Positions 1-7,672 of a stretch of 64,000 nucleotides of DNA are shown here, piece after piece (position 1 is the stretch's first letter; each line of letters begins with the position of its first letter). This DNA comes from Chroococcopsis sp964623815. GTDB taxonomy: Bacteria; Cyanobacteriota; Cyanobacteriia; Cyanobacteriales; Microcystaceae. Location: assembly GCA_964623815.1 (NCBI GenBank), contig CAZUVR010000001.1, forward strand, positions 62,001-126,000, given 5' to 3'. The notes beneath the pieces were generated by a model, which saw only the letters and a list, made by a program, of their open reading frames with translations, did not search any database and was not told the origin of the DNA. Both the position numbers and the translations under genes were made by a program.

Positions 1-442
1 TATTATTAAAATAATATCTAAAAGTTATCGTTAATATTTGCAAGTTTTTAAACAAATTATCCCTCACGAATAATTGGCTAGGGTTAACCAGTTTGGTTTT
101 ATAAGCCTGCTCAATTAATTTTAACTTTGTGCTTACATTAAACTCATGCCAATATTTTTTGATAAAAATATAAAATAAATTTAGAGCTTCAATTATAGGT
201 TCAAGTTTATAAATTTTCCCTGTTTCCACATCGTATCCTTCCCGCCAAATCTTTCTTATACTTTGAATTTCCCCTCTAACTGCTGCCGAACGATCACTGA
301 TACTCAAATCAAGCTCATCGCTGACCTCATCATCGGATGGAAGGGGAGTTTCATTTTCGTAGGATGACCAACTTTCCTCTTGAAAAGTCTTCAGCCACCC
401 TGTCTCGTCGTTGAATATTTCCCAAAAGCCGCTAATACTCAT
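1..442 (-). CDS. Hypothetical protein, 3' end beyond window
   Basis: A frame on the minus strand stays open from an ATG at 442 to the left edge (147 codons), so the C-terminus is not visible. The protein begins MSISGFWEIFNDETGW, has an acidic Ser/Asp/Glu stretch around residues 25-48 and a basic, aromatic second half. I recognise no family, signal peptide or membrane segment. The frame also extends 11 codons upstream to a TTG at 475 that directly abuts a GGAGG, and those extra residues (LQELTALVFPS) look coding, so the true start is uncertain. Upstream in frame there is a TAA. Base composition is more AT-rich than the neighbours, which could suggest an accessory gene. Confidence 0.55.
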   Translation of the reverse strand, partial: MSISGFWEIFNDETGWLKTFQEESWSSYENETPLPSDDEVSDELDLSISDRSAAVRGEIQSIRKIWREGYDVETGKIYKLEPIIEALNLFYIFIKKYWHEFNVSTKLKLIEQAYKTKLVNPSQLFVRDNLFKNLQILTITFRYYFNN

Positions 443-620
443 AGATGGAAAAACCAGAGCCGTTAATTCTTGCAACCTCCTATTTGTTTAATTATAATTA
501 CCGTCGTCTCCCGGCGCACATCTAGTAAATGTTAGTTTTTCAGCCCGAAGCGGCTAAAAGGTCGTGCTTTTCCAAAAGAGCTTTTATGGTTTAAGGATAT
601 TGACGCTTGCCAAGTGATTC

Positions 621-757
621 ATACCAAATCCGCTTATCATAGCCTTCTTTACAAAGAAGTGACTAGTGACCAGTGGCGAGTGGCTAGCGGTTGTTCACTC
701 GTCACTCGCCACTAACCACTCTCTCTATAAGTAGTCTTTGACAACAGGATTTAGTAT
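621..757. repeat. MITE-like dispersed repeat, copy A
   Basis: About 137 bp bounded by near-perfect 11-bp terminal inverted repeats: ATACCAAATCC at 621 and GGATTTAGTAT at 747-757. The interior holds GTGAC/GTCAC and GTGGCGAGTG/CACTCGCCAC inverted repeats that would fold into a long hairpin. Related copies, in the opposite orientation, lie at about 10095-10184 and 14591-14673. There is no coding capacity, so any mobility would need a transposase in trans. Confidence 0.7.
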
Positions 758-905
758 GAGTAGGGAGTAGGCAGTCGGGATAAATACCATCGACTCCCGA
801 CTTCCGACTCCCGAAGACCGATTTTTATAAGTAGCCTTTGACAACAGGATTTAGTATTATATGAGGGGTTTGTTTCCATCAATGTACTCAACCCGTTTAA
901 AAAGT
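758..905. repeat. Second partial repeat end plus GACTCCCGA-type repeat
   Basis: A further copy of the right end of the preceding repeat (TAAGTAGCCTTTGACAACAG, then GATTTAGTAT) ends at about 857, roughly 100 bp after the first. Between them is a direct repeat of CGACTCCCGACTTCCGACTC type. At 864-904 a separate 41-bp element resembles one at 12005-12046, which is also next to a GTCGGGAGTCGGGAG stretch. Positions 476-620 and 906-961 show nothing else that I recognise. Confidence 0.5.
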
Positions 906-961
906 TCTGTATCTTGCCTTGATCTTTATTCTCGTACCGGAGTTAGAAAGGGAATGGCTCG

Positions 962-1570
962 TTATGACTTTGATTTTAGATCGATTTCGGCATCAGCGGG
1001 CATTCCTGGTTTAGCATAGCTTTCGGGTTGATCGATGGTTAATTTCACGCCGAATACCTGCTCTTGTACCAATTGAGCTTGAGCCTGGGAGACTTGAGCC
1101 TCATTGACCGAGATTGTCGATTGTGCCTGACTCACCCTATCCTGAGAGTCTTCTTTCGCCTGCGCTAAATTCGCCTCCGCCTCTTGAATACGGCTATCGG
1201 CTACGGTTATATCTGGGAGGGCTTGGGATTCTTCCTGTCGCGCTGATTGTACTTGAGCGATCGCCGCTTGTAATTGCTGATTCACTTCTTCATCTTCGAT
1301 CACGGCTATTACCTGCCCAGTTTTTACCGTGTCTCCTTCTCTAACCCGGATTTCCGTAACCCGTCCCCCGGTTTTCGCCCCCACATCGGTTTCATCCGCT
1401 TCGATCCTGCCGCTCACGGTTAACACATCGGGCGGTGAAGGCGGGTTAAAGTATCGCCACGCGGCGTAACCGGAGACGGCGACAAGCAAGGGCACAAATA
1501 ATAGGCGCGGGTTGAACTTGTGTTTTTCTCTAACCTTGGGCTTTTCTCCAGCCGTAGTAGGGACGACCAT
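962..1570 (-). CDS. HlyD/DevB-type membrane-fusion protein, internally deleted
   Basis: Periplasmic adaptor subunit of an ABC or type I export system. Residues 1-25 are cytoplasmic and basic; about 24-41 form one membrane helix (LLFVPLLVAVSGYAAWRYF). The lipoyl-like hairpin follows (VSGRIEADETDVGAKTGG, VREGDTVKTGQVIAVIED), then the start of the alpha-hairpin coiled coil. At about residue 170 the sequence jumps to VFGVKLTIDQPESYAKPGMP, which in this family lies at the extreme C-terminus. Full-length relatives are about 380-400 residues, so the second half of the hairpin and the beta-barrel (roughly 190 residues) are missing although the frame is intact. No cognate ABC genes are adjacent; a repeat patch lies downstream. 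Probably non-functional as a pump adaptor. Confidence 0.75.
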   Translation of the reverse strand: MVVPTTAGEKPKVREKHKFNPRLLFVPLLVAVSGYAAWRYFNPPSPPDVLTVSGRIEADETDVGAKTGGRVTEIRVREGDTVKTGQVIAVIEDEEVNQQLQAAIAQVQSARQEESQALPDITVADSRIQEAEANLAQAKEDSQDRVSQAQSTISVNEAQVSQAQAQLVQEQVFGVKLTIDQPESYAKPGMPADAEIDLKSKS

Positions 1571-1737
1571 GAATCTTAACCTGTAACCTATGATCTCCCA
1601 TTTTTATCATAATGTTGGGTCTAGTGCAGTGGCGGAAAAATTAGATTTATTTAATAAAAATCATTCTTCAGGTAGAAGATGCAGCCCAGTATTCAAATAA
1701 GATAAAAGTTAAAGTAAAAAATCAATACAATCTGGAT

Positions 1738-1774
1738 AAAATTAAAAACTTCTTAAATTTTTCTAAGAAGTTTT
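1738..1774 (-). terminator. Rho-independent terminator of the YkvA-like gene
   Basis: An 11-bp perfect stem, AAAACTTCTTA with TAAGAAGTTTT, spans 1745-1774 just after the stop of the minus-strand gene at 1787. Read on the minus strand it is followed by a T-rich tail. The A-rich other side means it may also act on the plus strand. Confidence 0.7.
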
Positions 1775-1786
1775 CCTTAATTATAT

Positions 1787-2056
1787 TTAGTTAGCTGAAG
1801 GTTCGGCTTTAAGCTCGGCTACTTCGGTTCCAGAACGTTTATTTTTAAACGCTTCGATTAACACTTGAGAAACTTCTGTAACTAGTATGCCGATAACGAT
1901 CGCTTCATCTATTTCACCGAGAATGGGAATAGTGTTGATGGGGTTTAATAACCAGAGGAGAGTACCACCTAAGAGCCACCAACGACTGGTAGGATGGCGT
2001 AAAGATTGACGATACCAATTATAGAAAAAACTGATAGGTTTAAACATCTTAAACAT
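1787..2056 (-). CDS. YkvA/DUF1232-like small membrane protein
   Basis: An 89-residue protein with an aromatic N-terminus (MFKPISFFYNWYRQSLRHP), a hydrophobic segment around 27-45 containing LLNPINTIP, and an IGEIDEAI-like turn before a second hydrophobic stretch. This is the pattern of the YkvA/DUF1232 family, whose hallmark is a PIDxIPD motif; here it is degenerate (NPINTIPILGEID). Function in the cell is unknown. A better-conserved paralogue lies at 52179-52484, sharing the LVTEVSQVL block. The gene has its own terminator and stands alone. A second ATG at codon 4 is possible. Confidence 0.75.
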   Translation of the reverse strand: MFKMFKPISFFYNWYRQSLRHPTSRWWLLGGTLLWLLNPINTIPILGEIDEAIVIGILVTEVSQVLIEAFKNKRSGTEVAELKAEPSAN

Positions 2057-2221
2057 TTAGGTTTCCCTCTCGATTCATAATATGATTATCCTTTTCTTTC
2101 TCGATGGATTCAAGAGTATAAATCCTTGGATTACCGAACTCAATTGTAGAGAGAACCGCTATTGTGATGGGGGTGGGTTAGGGGAACATCAACATAAACG
2201 GGTAAGCTAAAATAGAATAAA

Positions 2222-2235
2222 CGTACAATTGTACC
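2222..2235. promoter_or_regulatory. LexA-type (SOS) operator
   Basis: The perfect palindrome GTACAATTGTAC (2223-2234) sits 4 bp before the ATG of the SRAP gene. On the minus strand the 14-mer GGTACAATTGTACG fits the published cyanobacterial LexA consensus RGTACNNNDGTWCB at every position. A repressor bound here would overlap the transcription start or early leader. Binding is inferred, not shown. Confidence 0.65.
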
Positions 2236-2238
2236 TTT

Positions 2239-2937
2239 ATGTGCGGCAGATTCACCCTTACCTGTAACTCAGAAATCATCGCTGAAACCTTCGGGGTTGC
2301 TGATGTACCCGAGATTTCCCCTCGCTACAACATCGCCCCTTCTACGATGATAGGGACGATCGTAGGGGAAGGCTCAGGGGCGGATAGACGCTTTCAATCC
2401 ATGAAATGGGGGTTGATTCCGAGCTGGGCGAAAGATGATAAGAACGCCTCGAAACTTATCAACGCCAGGGCGGAAACCCTGACGGAAAAACCTTCTTTTC
2501 GTAATGCCTTTAAGCACCGTCGTTGTTTGATACCAGCCGACGGTTTCTATGAGTGGAAAACCGAGGGGAAGAGCAAACAGCCCTATTACTTCCGCAGAAA
2601 AAACCGCCATCCCTTCGCCTTCGCGGGTTTGTGGGAGCGGTGGCAATCACCAAACGGAACCTTGATCAGTTGCACTATCATCACGGGTGAGGCTAACGAG
2701 ATCATGAGGCCGATACATCACAGGAGGCCGATAATTCTATCACCAGAAGATTACGATCGCTGGCTCGATCCTAACTTAGCTGGCGAGGATTTAATGACCT
2801 GTTTACAAACTTATGACGGTGGCGAAATGGAGTTATTTCCGGTGAGTAAACAGGTTAATAATCCGGCTAATCAAGGTTCAGAACTAATAGCTGTAATTGC
2901 TGGTGGGATCAAGAAAGTTGAGGGGGAAGCAATATGA
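2239..2937 (+). CDS. SRAP domain protein (YedK/HMCES-type abasic-site shield)
   Basis: Members of the SOS response-associated peptidase family cross-link through Cys2 to abasic sites in single-stranded DNA and protect them. The start is fixed by chemistry: Cys2 follows the initiator Met (MCGRFTLT). Asn75 (LINARAET), Glu105 (DGFYEW) and His160 (IHHRRPIIL) occupy the positions of the YedK active site. The length of 232 residues is normal for the family. A LexA-type palindrome lies directly upstream, which fits damage-inducible expression. The gene stands alone between a minus-strand YkvA-like gene and a minus-strand PEP-CTERM gene. Confidence 0.92.
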   Translation: MCGRFTLTCNSEIIAETFGVADVPEISPRYNIAPSTMIGTIVGEGSGADRRFQSMKWGLIPSWAKDDKNASKLINARAETLTEKPSFRNAFKHRRCLIPADGFYEWKTEGKSKQPYYFRRKNRHPFAFAGLWERWQSPNGTLISCTIITGEANEIMRPIHHRRPIILSPEDYDRWLDPNLAGEDLMTCLQTYDGGEMELFPVSKQVNNPANQGSELIAVIAGGIKKVEGEAI

Positions 2938-2963
2938 ACTCCCGAGAAGTGCCTTAATGAAAT

Positions 2964-3773
2964 TTAGATCCCGCCCTTGATCCGCTTTTTGAACAGATAA
3001 CCGAAACCCAAGGCAGTACCGGCACCTAAGATACTTAAAGGCTCAGGCACGGCCTTACCATAGCCCATCTTAATGGTCATATCCAATCTAGAACCTGTTG
3101 GTGGGTTAGTCCCCGTCCAAAAAAGAGTAGCGGTTCCGGTGAGAGTAAAATTACTGGTAATGCCAGTGATGAGTAAATAATCTATGCTATCCAAATTATT
3201 GGCTTTCATGGTGCCATTGTAAGCTTTACCGTCAACCACCAAATTAGAAATTTCAAAACTATTCGAGGTGCTGGGGTTTTGAGTTTCCGATCTCAGACGG
3301 ATGAAAATACTGTCCAATCCATTGGGAAAACGATTCGCTTCGGTCACGTTATTCCGTTGTAATGTCCTTTGTCTATTAGCTGGCAAATTCGTACCCCAAA
3401 CGAAAACAGTATTCCCACCATTATAAGTTACTGAAAAATTCACATTTTCACTTTTCGTATGAATATATTGTGCGCTCGTTACATTAGGAGAGCCAGGGGA
3501 GCTATTATTCACGACCCAATTGTTGATGAATAATTCGGGATCGCCACTTAGAGTATTATTTGCGCCTCGGGCTTCGGCTACCCAATCTTCCTCCCAACCT
3601 TGAGCGAAAATCCCATTCAGTGGCTGCGTTTTTGCATTGTTAAAATCGTTGTCGTTGAAGCTACTAGAGAGATGTTTAAAGGTAACGGCACCAGCTTCCG
3701 AAGCTAATAACAATGAGCTAAAACCTACTAAGCTAAAAACTGATAGATATAGACATTGTTTTTTTGTAATCAT
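2964..3773 (-). CDS. PEP-CTERM sorting-domain exported protein
   Basis: A 269-residue exported protein. Residues 1-30 are a signal peptide (basic MITKKQ, hydrophobic core, cleavage near ASEAGA). The body is rich in Asn, Ser and Thr and probably beta-stranded. The C-terminus carries the tripartite PEP-CTERM signal: VPEP, a hydrophobic helix (LSILGAGTALGFGYLF) and a basic tail (KKRIKGG), recognised by exosortases in other bacteria. No exosortase is in this window. The central domain is not one I can name with confidence. Its upstream region, shared with chlB, carries a 12-bp tandem repeat. Confidence 0.85.
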   Translation of the reverse strand: MITKKQCLYLSVFSLVGFSSLLLASEAGAVTFKHLSSSFNDNDFNNAKTQPLNGIFAQGWEEDWVAEARGANNTLSGDPELFINNWVVNNSSPGSPNVTSAQYIHTKSENVNFSVTYNGGNTVFVWGTNLPANRQRTLQRNNVTEANRFPNGLDSIFIRLRSETQNPSTSNSFEISNLVVDGKAYNGTMKANNLDSIDYLLITGITSNFTLTGTATLFWTGTNPPTGSRLDMTIKMGYGKAVPEPLSILGAGTALGFGYLFKKRIKGGI

Positions 3774-4116
3774 AAGTTTCTCTCATTCAAAAACTAAAAG
3801 TTTTAAGCTGTTAAAATAATCTTAGTGGCTCCGTATTTCTTTTTACGTATATTTTCAGTACTTTTGCGTATTTCTTTATGTATTTCTTTATGTATTTCTT
3901 TATGTATTAATTGGTTTTTAAATAAAAATACGCTTTTACATAAGTAAAATAACTCACAACAAAAGTGCTTAAGTATTTTTACTTATAAAAGACGAAAGAA
4001 AGTTAAAATTTTTAACTTTTTATGACTGGAACCGTAGTAAACGCTATCGGAGGCGTAACAGTTTGCGACAATCGATGTCAGGGTGTTACACCGAGATACT
4101 AGGAGAACTCAGCAAT
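3774..4116. other. Intergenic region between PEP-CTERM gene and chlB
   Basis: 343 bp between divergent genes, AT-rich. It holds three tandem copies of TATTTCTTTATG (3869-3904) preceded by degenerate relatives (TACGTAT and GCGTATTTC), and presumably the promoters of both genes. No gene or RNA structure was recognised. Confidence 0.6.
3869..3904. repeat. Three tandem 12-bp repeats
   Basis: Exact tandem array of TATTTCTTTATG, three units, followed by a partial fourth (TATT). It lies upstream of both divergent genes. It could be slippage-prone DNA affecting promoter spacing or a set of binding sites; neither is demonstrated. Confidence 0.8.
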
Positions 4117-5643
4117 ATGAAATTAGCTTACTGGATGTATGCGGGCCCCGCCCATATCGGTACATTAAGGATAGCCAGCTCTTTTAAAAACGTTCACGCC
4201 ATCATGCACGCACCATTAGGTGATGATTACTTTAACGTCATGCGATCGATGTTAGAAAGAGAAAGGGACTTCACCCCCGTTACCGCCAGTGTAGTAGATA
4301 GAAACGTACTCGCTCGCGGCTCACAGGAAAAAGTAGTCGATAACATCGTCAGAAAAGATAGAGAAGAAACCCCCGATTTAATCGTCCTCACCCCCACCTG
4401 CACCTCCAGCATCCTGCAAGAAGACTTACAGAACTTCGTAGAGAGGGCGCAGATGGACGCTAAAGGCGATGTACTCCTCGCAGACGTTAATCACTATCGC
4501 TTCAACGAATTGCAGGCGGCCGATCGCACTCTCTACCAAATCATCCGTTACTACATAGAAAAAGCCCAAAGAAAAGAACTATTAAACACGCAAAAAACCC
4601 CCAACCCCTCAGTTAATATCATCGGTATCACTACCCTCGGCTTTCACAACGGGCACGATTGCACAGAATTAAAACGCCTGATGGCCGACTTGGGCATAGA
4701 AGTAAACGCGGTGGTTCCCGAATCTGCATCCGTCGAAAGCCTAAAAAATCTCCCCCGCGCTTGGTTTAACCTGATTCCCTATAGAGAAATTGGTTTAGCG
4801 AGTGCCAACTATTTAGAGGAATCCTTCGGGATGCCCTATGTCGATATAACGCCAATGGGAGTAGTAGAAACGGCCCGATGTATCCGCAAAATTCAACAGG
4901 TGATTAATAATCAGGGCGCGGGGGTAGACTACGAAGACTTTATCAACGAACAAACCCTACACGTATCTCAGGCGGCTTGGTTCTCTCGCTCTATTGACTG
5001 TCAGAACCTCACCGGCAAAAAAGCGGTAGTCTTCGGAGATAACACTCATGCTGCCGCCATGACGAAGATACTGGCGCGGGAGATGGGGATTCATGTAGTC
5101 TTAGCCGGCACCTATTGTAAATACGATGCTGATTGGTTTAGGCAACAGGTGAGCGAATACTGTGACGAAGTGCTGATTAGTGATGATAATGGAGCTATAG
5201 GGGATGCGATCGCCCGCATCGAACCCGCTGCCATATTCGGCACCCAAATGGAGCGTCACGTAGGTAAACGCCTCAACATTCCCTGTGGAGTTATCGCGGC
5301 CCCCATCCATATCCAGAATTTCCCCCTCGGTTATAAACCTTTTATGGGCTACGAAGGCACTAACCAGATAGCCGATTTAGTCTATAATTCCTTTACCCTG
5401 GGGATGGAAGATCATCTCTTAGAAATCTTCGGTGGCCACGATACCAAAGAAGTCATTACTAAAGGGATTTCCGCCGATTCTGACCTCAATTGGAATAAAG
5501 AAGCGCAAGCCGAATTAAATAAAGTACCCGGATTCGTGCGCGGGAAAGTTAAGCGCAATACGGAGAAATTCGCCCGCGAGAGAGGTTTCGCCGAGATTAC
5601 CTTAGAGGTGATGTACGCAGCTAAAGAGTCTGTCGGGGCTTAA
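4117..5643 (+). CDS. chlB: Light-independent protochlorophyllide reductase subunit B
   Basis: ChlB pairs with ChlN in the nitrogenase-like catalytic component that reduces protochlorophyllide to chlorophyllide in the dark, with electrons from ChlL. The sequence from MKLAYWMYAGPAHIGTLRI is the typical ChlB N-terminus, so the start is placed at 4117 (AGGAGAA ten bases upstream) rather than 18 codons earlier; this gives the usual 508 residues. Seen in the protein are LTPTCTSSILQEDL around 95-110 (cysteine of the NB cluster region), ITTLGFHNGHDCTELKR, and the C-terminal domain with FARERGFAEITLEVMYAAKE. chlL and chlN are not adjacent. It converges with zero spacing on the next gene. Confidence 0.96.
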   Translation: MKLAYWMYAGPAHIGTLRIASSFKNVHAIMHAPLGDDYFNVMRSMLERERDFTPVTASVVDRNVLARGSQEKVVDNIVRKDREETPDLIVLTPTCTSSILQEDLQNFVERAQMDAKGDVLLADVNHYRFNELQAADRTLYQIIRYYIEKAQRKELLNTQKTPNPSVNIIGITTLGFHNGHDCTELKRLMADLGIEVNAVVPESASVESLKNLPRAWFNLIPYREIGLASANYLEESFGMPYVDITPMGVVETARCIRKIQQVINNQGAGVDYEDFINEQTLHVSQAAWFSRSIDCQNLTGKKAVVFGDNTHAAAMTKILAREMGIHVVLAGTYCKYDADWFRQQVSEYCDEVLISDDNGAIGDAIARIEPAAIFGTQMERHVGKRLNIPCGVIAAPIHIQNFPLGYKPFMGYEGTNQIADLVYNSFTLGMEDHLLEIFGGHDTKEVITKGISADSDLNWNKEAQAELNKVPGFVRGKVKRNTEKFARERGFAEITLEVMYAAKESVGA

Positions 5644-6354
5644 CTAAAACCTCTGTCCCACGGCTAAACTGCGTTGTTGTCCGTTGCGAGAGAGAATAAC
5701 TTTTTCTTGTTGTACTCCCACAAGAGTCCAACCGTTAATAGACTCGCCGATAACGACTCGTTTAGTCGTGTCCTGAATTTGAAATAGAGCGGCAGATTGC
5801 GCCCCCAATTCCAACACCCCCACCAATGTACTATCGCCTGTAACCAGAGGGGGTACGGATACCGGGCTAGGTAGGCTCTGAGGCGCGGGCATATTAACCG
5901 GGGGCGGAGGTGGGATAACTACGGCGGTTCTTACCGGCTCTGGCGGGGTAACGGATGTTCTTACCTGCGGTGACGGCCCGACTTTTGGAGTGGCGGCGGG
6001 ATAGACTGGGACATAGATCCTCTCGATGATTTTTTCCTGAGGACTAGCTGCTCTTTGAGGCGGTGGTGGCGGTACGGCTACGGTAGCTTGTGGTAATGTC
6101 GCCGTTTGCACGTCCCGAGTTTTCGCCTGACGATCGATCTGTCGTAAGGATTGCTGCAGATAAGCGATGAACTGCTTTTGCGAGGCGGAAAGTACCGGGG
6201 GCTGACTAACCTTTTCGCTCGTAGGCTCGACGGGAATTTTACTCTGATAGAATAGCCAGGACACCACCAAACCCAGGTAAAAACAAGCCAGCATAAAGAA
6301 TATTTTATCCAGGGGAAAAGTCAGCCCTTTCTTATCGCCGAAACCTGATGACAT
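5644..6354 (-). CDS. Proline-rich membrane-anchored protein with PilP/GspC-like C-terminus
   Basis: A 236-residue protein with one transmembrane helix at about 18-40 (FFMLACFYLGLVVSWLFYQ), a coiled segment, a long Pro/Val-rich linker (about 85-165, with runs of prolines) and a compact C-terminal beta domain (about 170-236; LVGVLELGAQSAALFQIQD to LAVGQRF). The last part resembles the beta-fold domain of type IV pilus PilP or type II secretion GspC proteins, but I am inferring this from pattern only. The topology would place the domain in the periplasm. Its stop codon abuts that of chlB. No pilus genes are adjacent. Confidence 0.7.
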   Translation of the reverse strand: MSSGFGDKKGLTFPLDKIFFMLACFYLGLVVSWLFYQSKIPVEPTSEKVSQPPVLSASQKQFIAYLQQSLRQIDRQAKTRDVQTATLPQATVAVPPPPPQRAASPQEKIIERIYVPVYPAATPKVGPSPQVRTSVTPPEPVRTAVVIPPPPPVNMPAPQSLPSPVSVPPLVTGDSTLVGVLELGAQSAALFQIQDTTKRVVIGESINGWTLVGVQQEKVILSRNGQQRSLAVGQRF

Positions 6355-6461
6355 GGTTTCCCATCCTCACTCAACCTTATGAATTAAATTTTAGTGCCAC
6401 CTCAGGCGATCGGCAAGAAGCCTTATTGATAAACTAAGGGGAGTTTTTCCAGCATAGCCAG

Positions 6462-7577
6462 ATGAACCAACCCCCTGACCATGTTTTTGTTTTTATAGAA
6501 ATCTTTTCAGGCGAAGGCGGTATTCAATCCTACGTCAAAGATGTTCTCTCGGCCTATTTTTCCCTCCCCCAAAACTACCGCGCCGAAGTTTTCCTTCTTA
6601 GGGATGGCCCCGATTGCGATAATCCTTTTGCCGGGAAAAACGCTACTTTCCACTATCTCAAAAGTAAATCGGCTCCCGTAGGTAGATTAAAATTACTCTC
6701 CGCTTTACTGAGTTGTTTAATCCTGCGCCGCCCGAAGAAAGTTTTCTGCGGTCATATTAAACTGGCAGTTGCGGTGAGTTTATTCTGTACTTACCTAAAA
6801 ATTCCCTATACCATCATGACCTACGGTAAAGAAGTATGGAAACCCTTAAGTAACAGACAGAAACAAGCCCTAGAAAAAGCAGATAAAATCTGGACGATTA
6901 GCAGGTATAGCCGAGATCGTTTGTGTGAGGCTAACGGAATCGATCCCAAGGCTGTAGAGATTCTACCCTGTATAGTGGACGGCGATCGATTCTTCCCCGG
7001 CCCTAAATCACCCGATTTAATACAAAAGTATGATCTGGAAAATTCCCGAGTGATTATGACCGTAGCCCGATTATGGTCGGGTGATATATATAAAGGTGTC
7101 GATGTGACTATTCGAGCCTTACCCCGCATATTATCGATCGCCCCAGATGTAAAATATTTAGTCATCGGTCGTGGCGACGATGCTCCTCGTTTAGCGGCCC
7201 TGGCTAAAGAATTAGGGGTAGCGGAAAAAGTTATCTTCGCCGGTTTCGTCCCCACAGAAGATTTAGCCGAGCACTATCGTCTCGCTGATGCTTATGTCAT
7301 GCCCTCTCAAGAAGGATTTGGCATCGTCTATCTAGAGGCGATGGCCTGTGGTGTGCCAGTATTATCCGGTGATGCCGATGGTTCCGCCGACCCTTTACAA
7401 GATGGTCGGGTCGGTTGGCGTGTTCCTCACCGCGACCCGGAGGCGGTAGCCGGTGCCGTAGTGGAAATGTTAGCCAAACAAGACCAACGCTGTCAAACCG
7501 CATGGTTAAGGGAGCAAGCCTTACAAACTTTTGATCAGTCCGCTTTAATTTCTAAGATAGAGAGTTTATGTTTATAA
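6462..7577 (+). CDS. Glycosyltransferase family 4 protein
   Basis: A 371-residue GT-B glycosyltransferase that would transfer a sugar from an activated donor to an unknown acceptor, probably a surface glycan. The N-terminal domain begins FVFIEIFSGEGGIQSYV, with the glycine-rich acceptor-side loop. The C-terminal donor domain has VARLWSGDIYKGVDVTIRAL, the IGRGDD turn, and near residues 283-299 the EGFGIVYLEAMACGVPV element carrying the EX7E motif. It has no membrane segment. It stands alone upstream of pgi with a 95-bp gap; I cannot assign the sugar or acceptor. Confidence 0.88.
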   Translation: MNQPPDHVFVFIEIFSGEGGIQSYVKDVLSAYFSLPQNYRAEVFLLRDGPDCDNPFAGKNATFHYLKSKSAPVGRLKLLSALLSCLILRRPKKVFCGHIKLAVAVSLFCTYLKIPYTIMTYGKEVWKPLSNRQKQALEKADKIWTISRYSRDRLCEANGIDPKAVEILPCIVDGDRFFPGPKSPDLIQKYDLENSRVIMTVARLWSGDIYKGVDVTIRALPRILSIAPDVKYLVIGRGDDAPRLAALAKELGVAEKVIFAGFVPTEDLAEHYRLADAYVMPSQEGFGIVYLEAMACGVPVLSGDADGSADPLQDGRVGWRVPHRDPEAVAGAVVEMLAKQDQRCQTAWLREQALQTFDQSALISKIESLCL

Positions 7578-7672
7578 GTTTAACTCTGAGTGAATGAGCT
7601 ATAAGTACCTGTATTATTTGAGAATGTTAAATACCCCGGCGTGAGCAATTTAAAGATTGAAGCGTTTATTCT

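Noticed and set aside
4063..4116. Upstream start for chlB
   Set aside because: The 18 extra residues do not resemble any ChlB N-terminus, and the AGGAGAA site serves the ATG at 4117.
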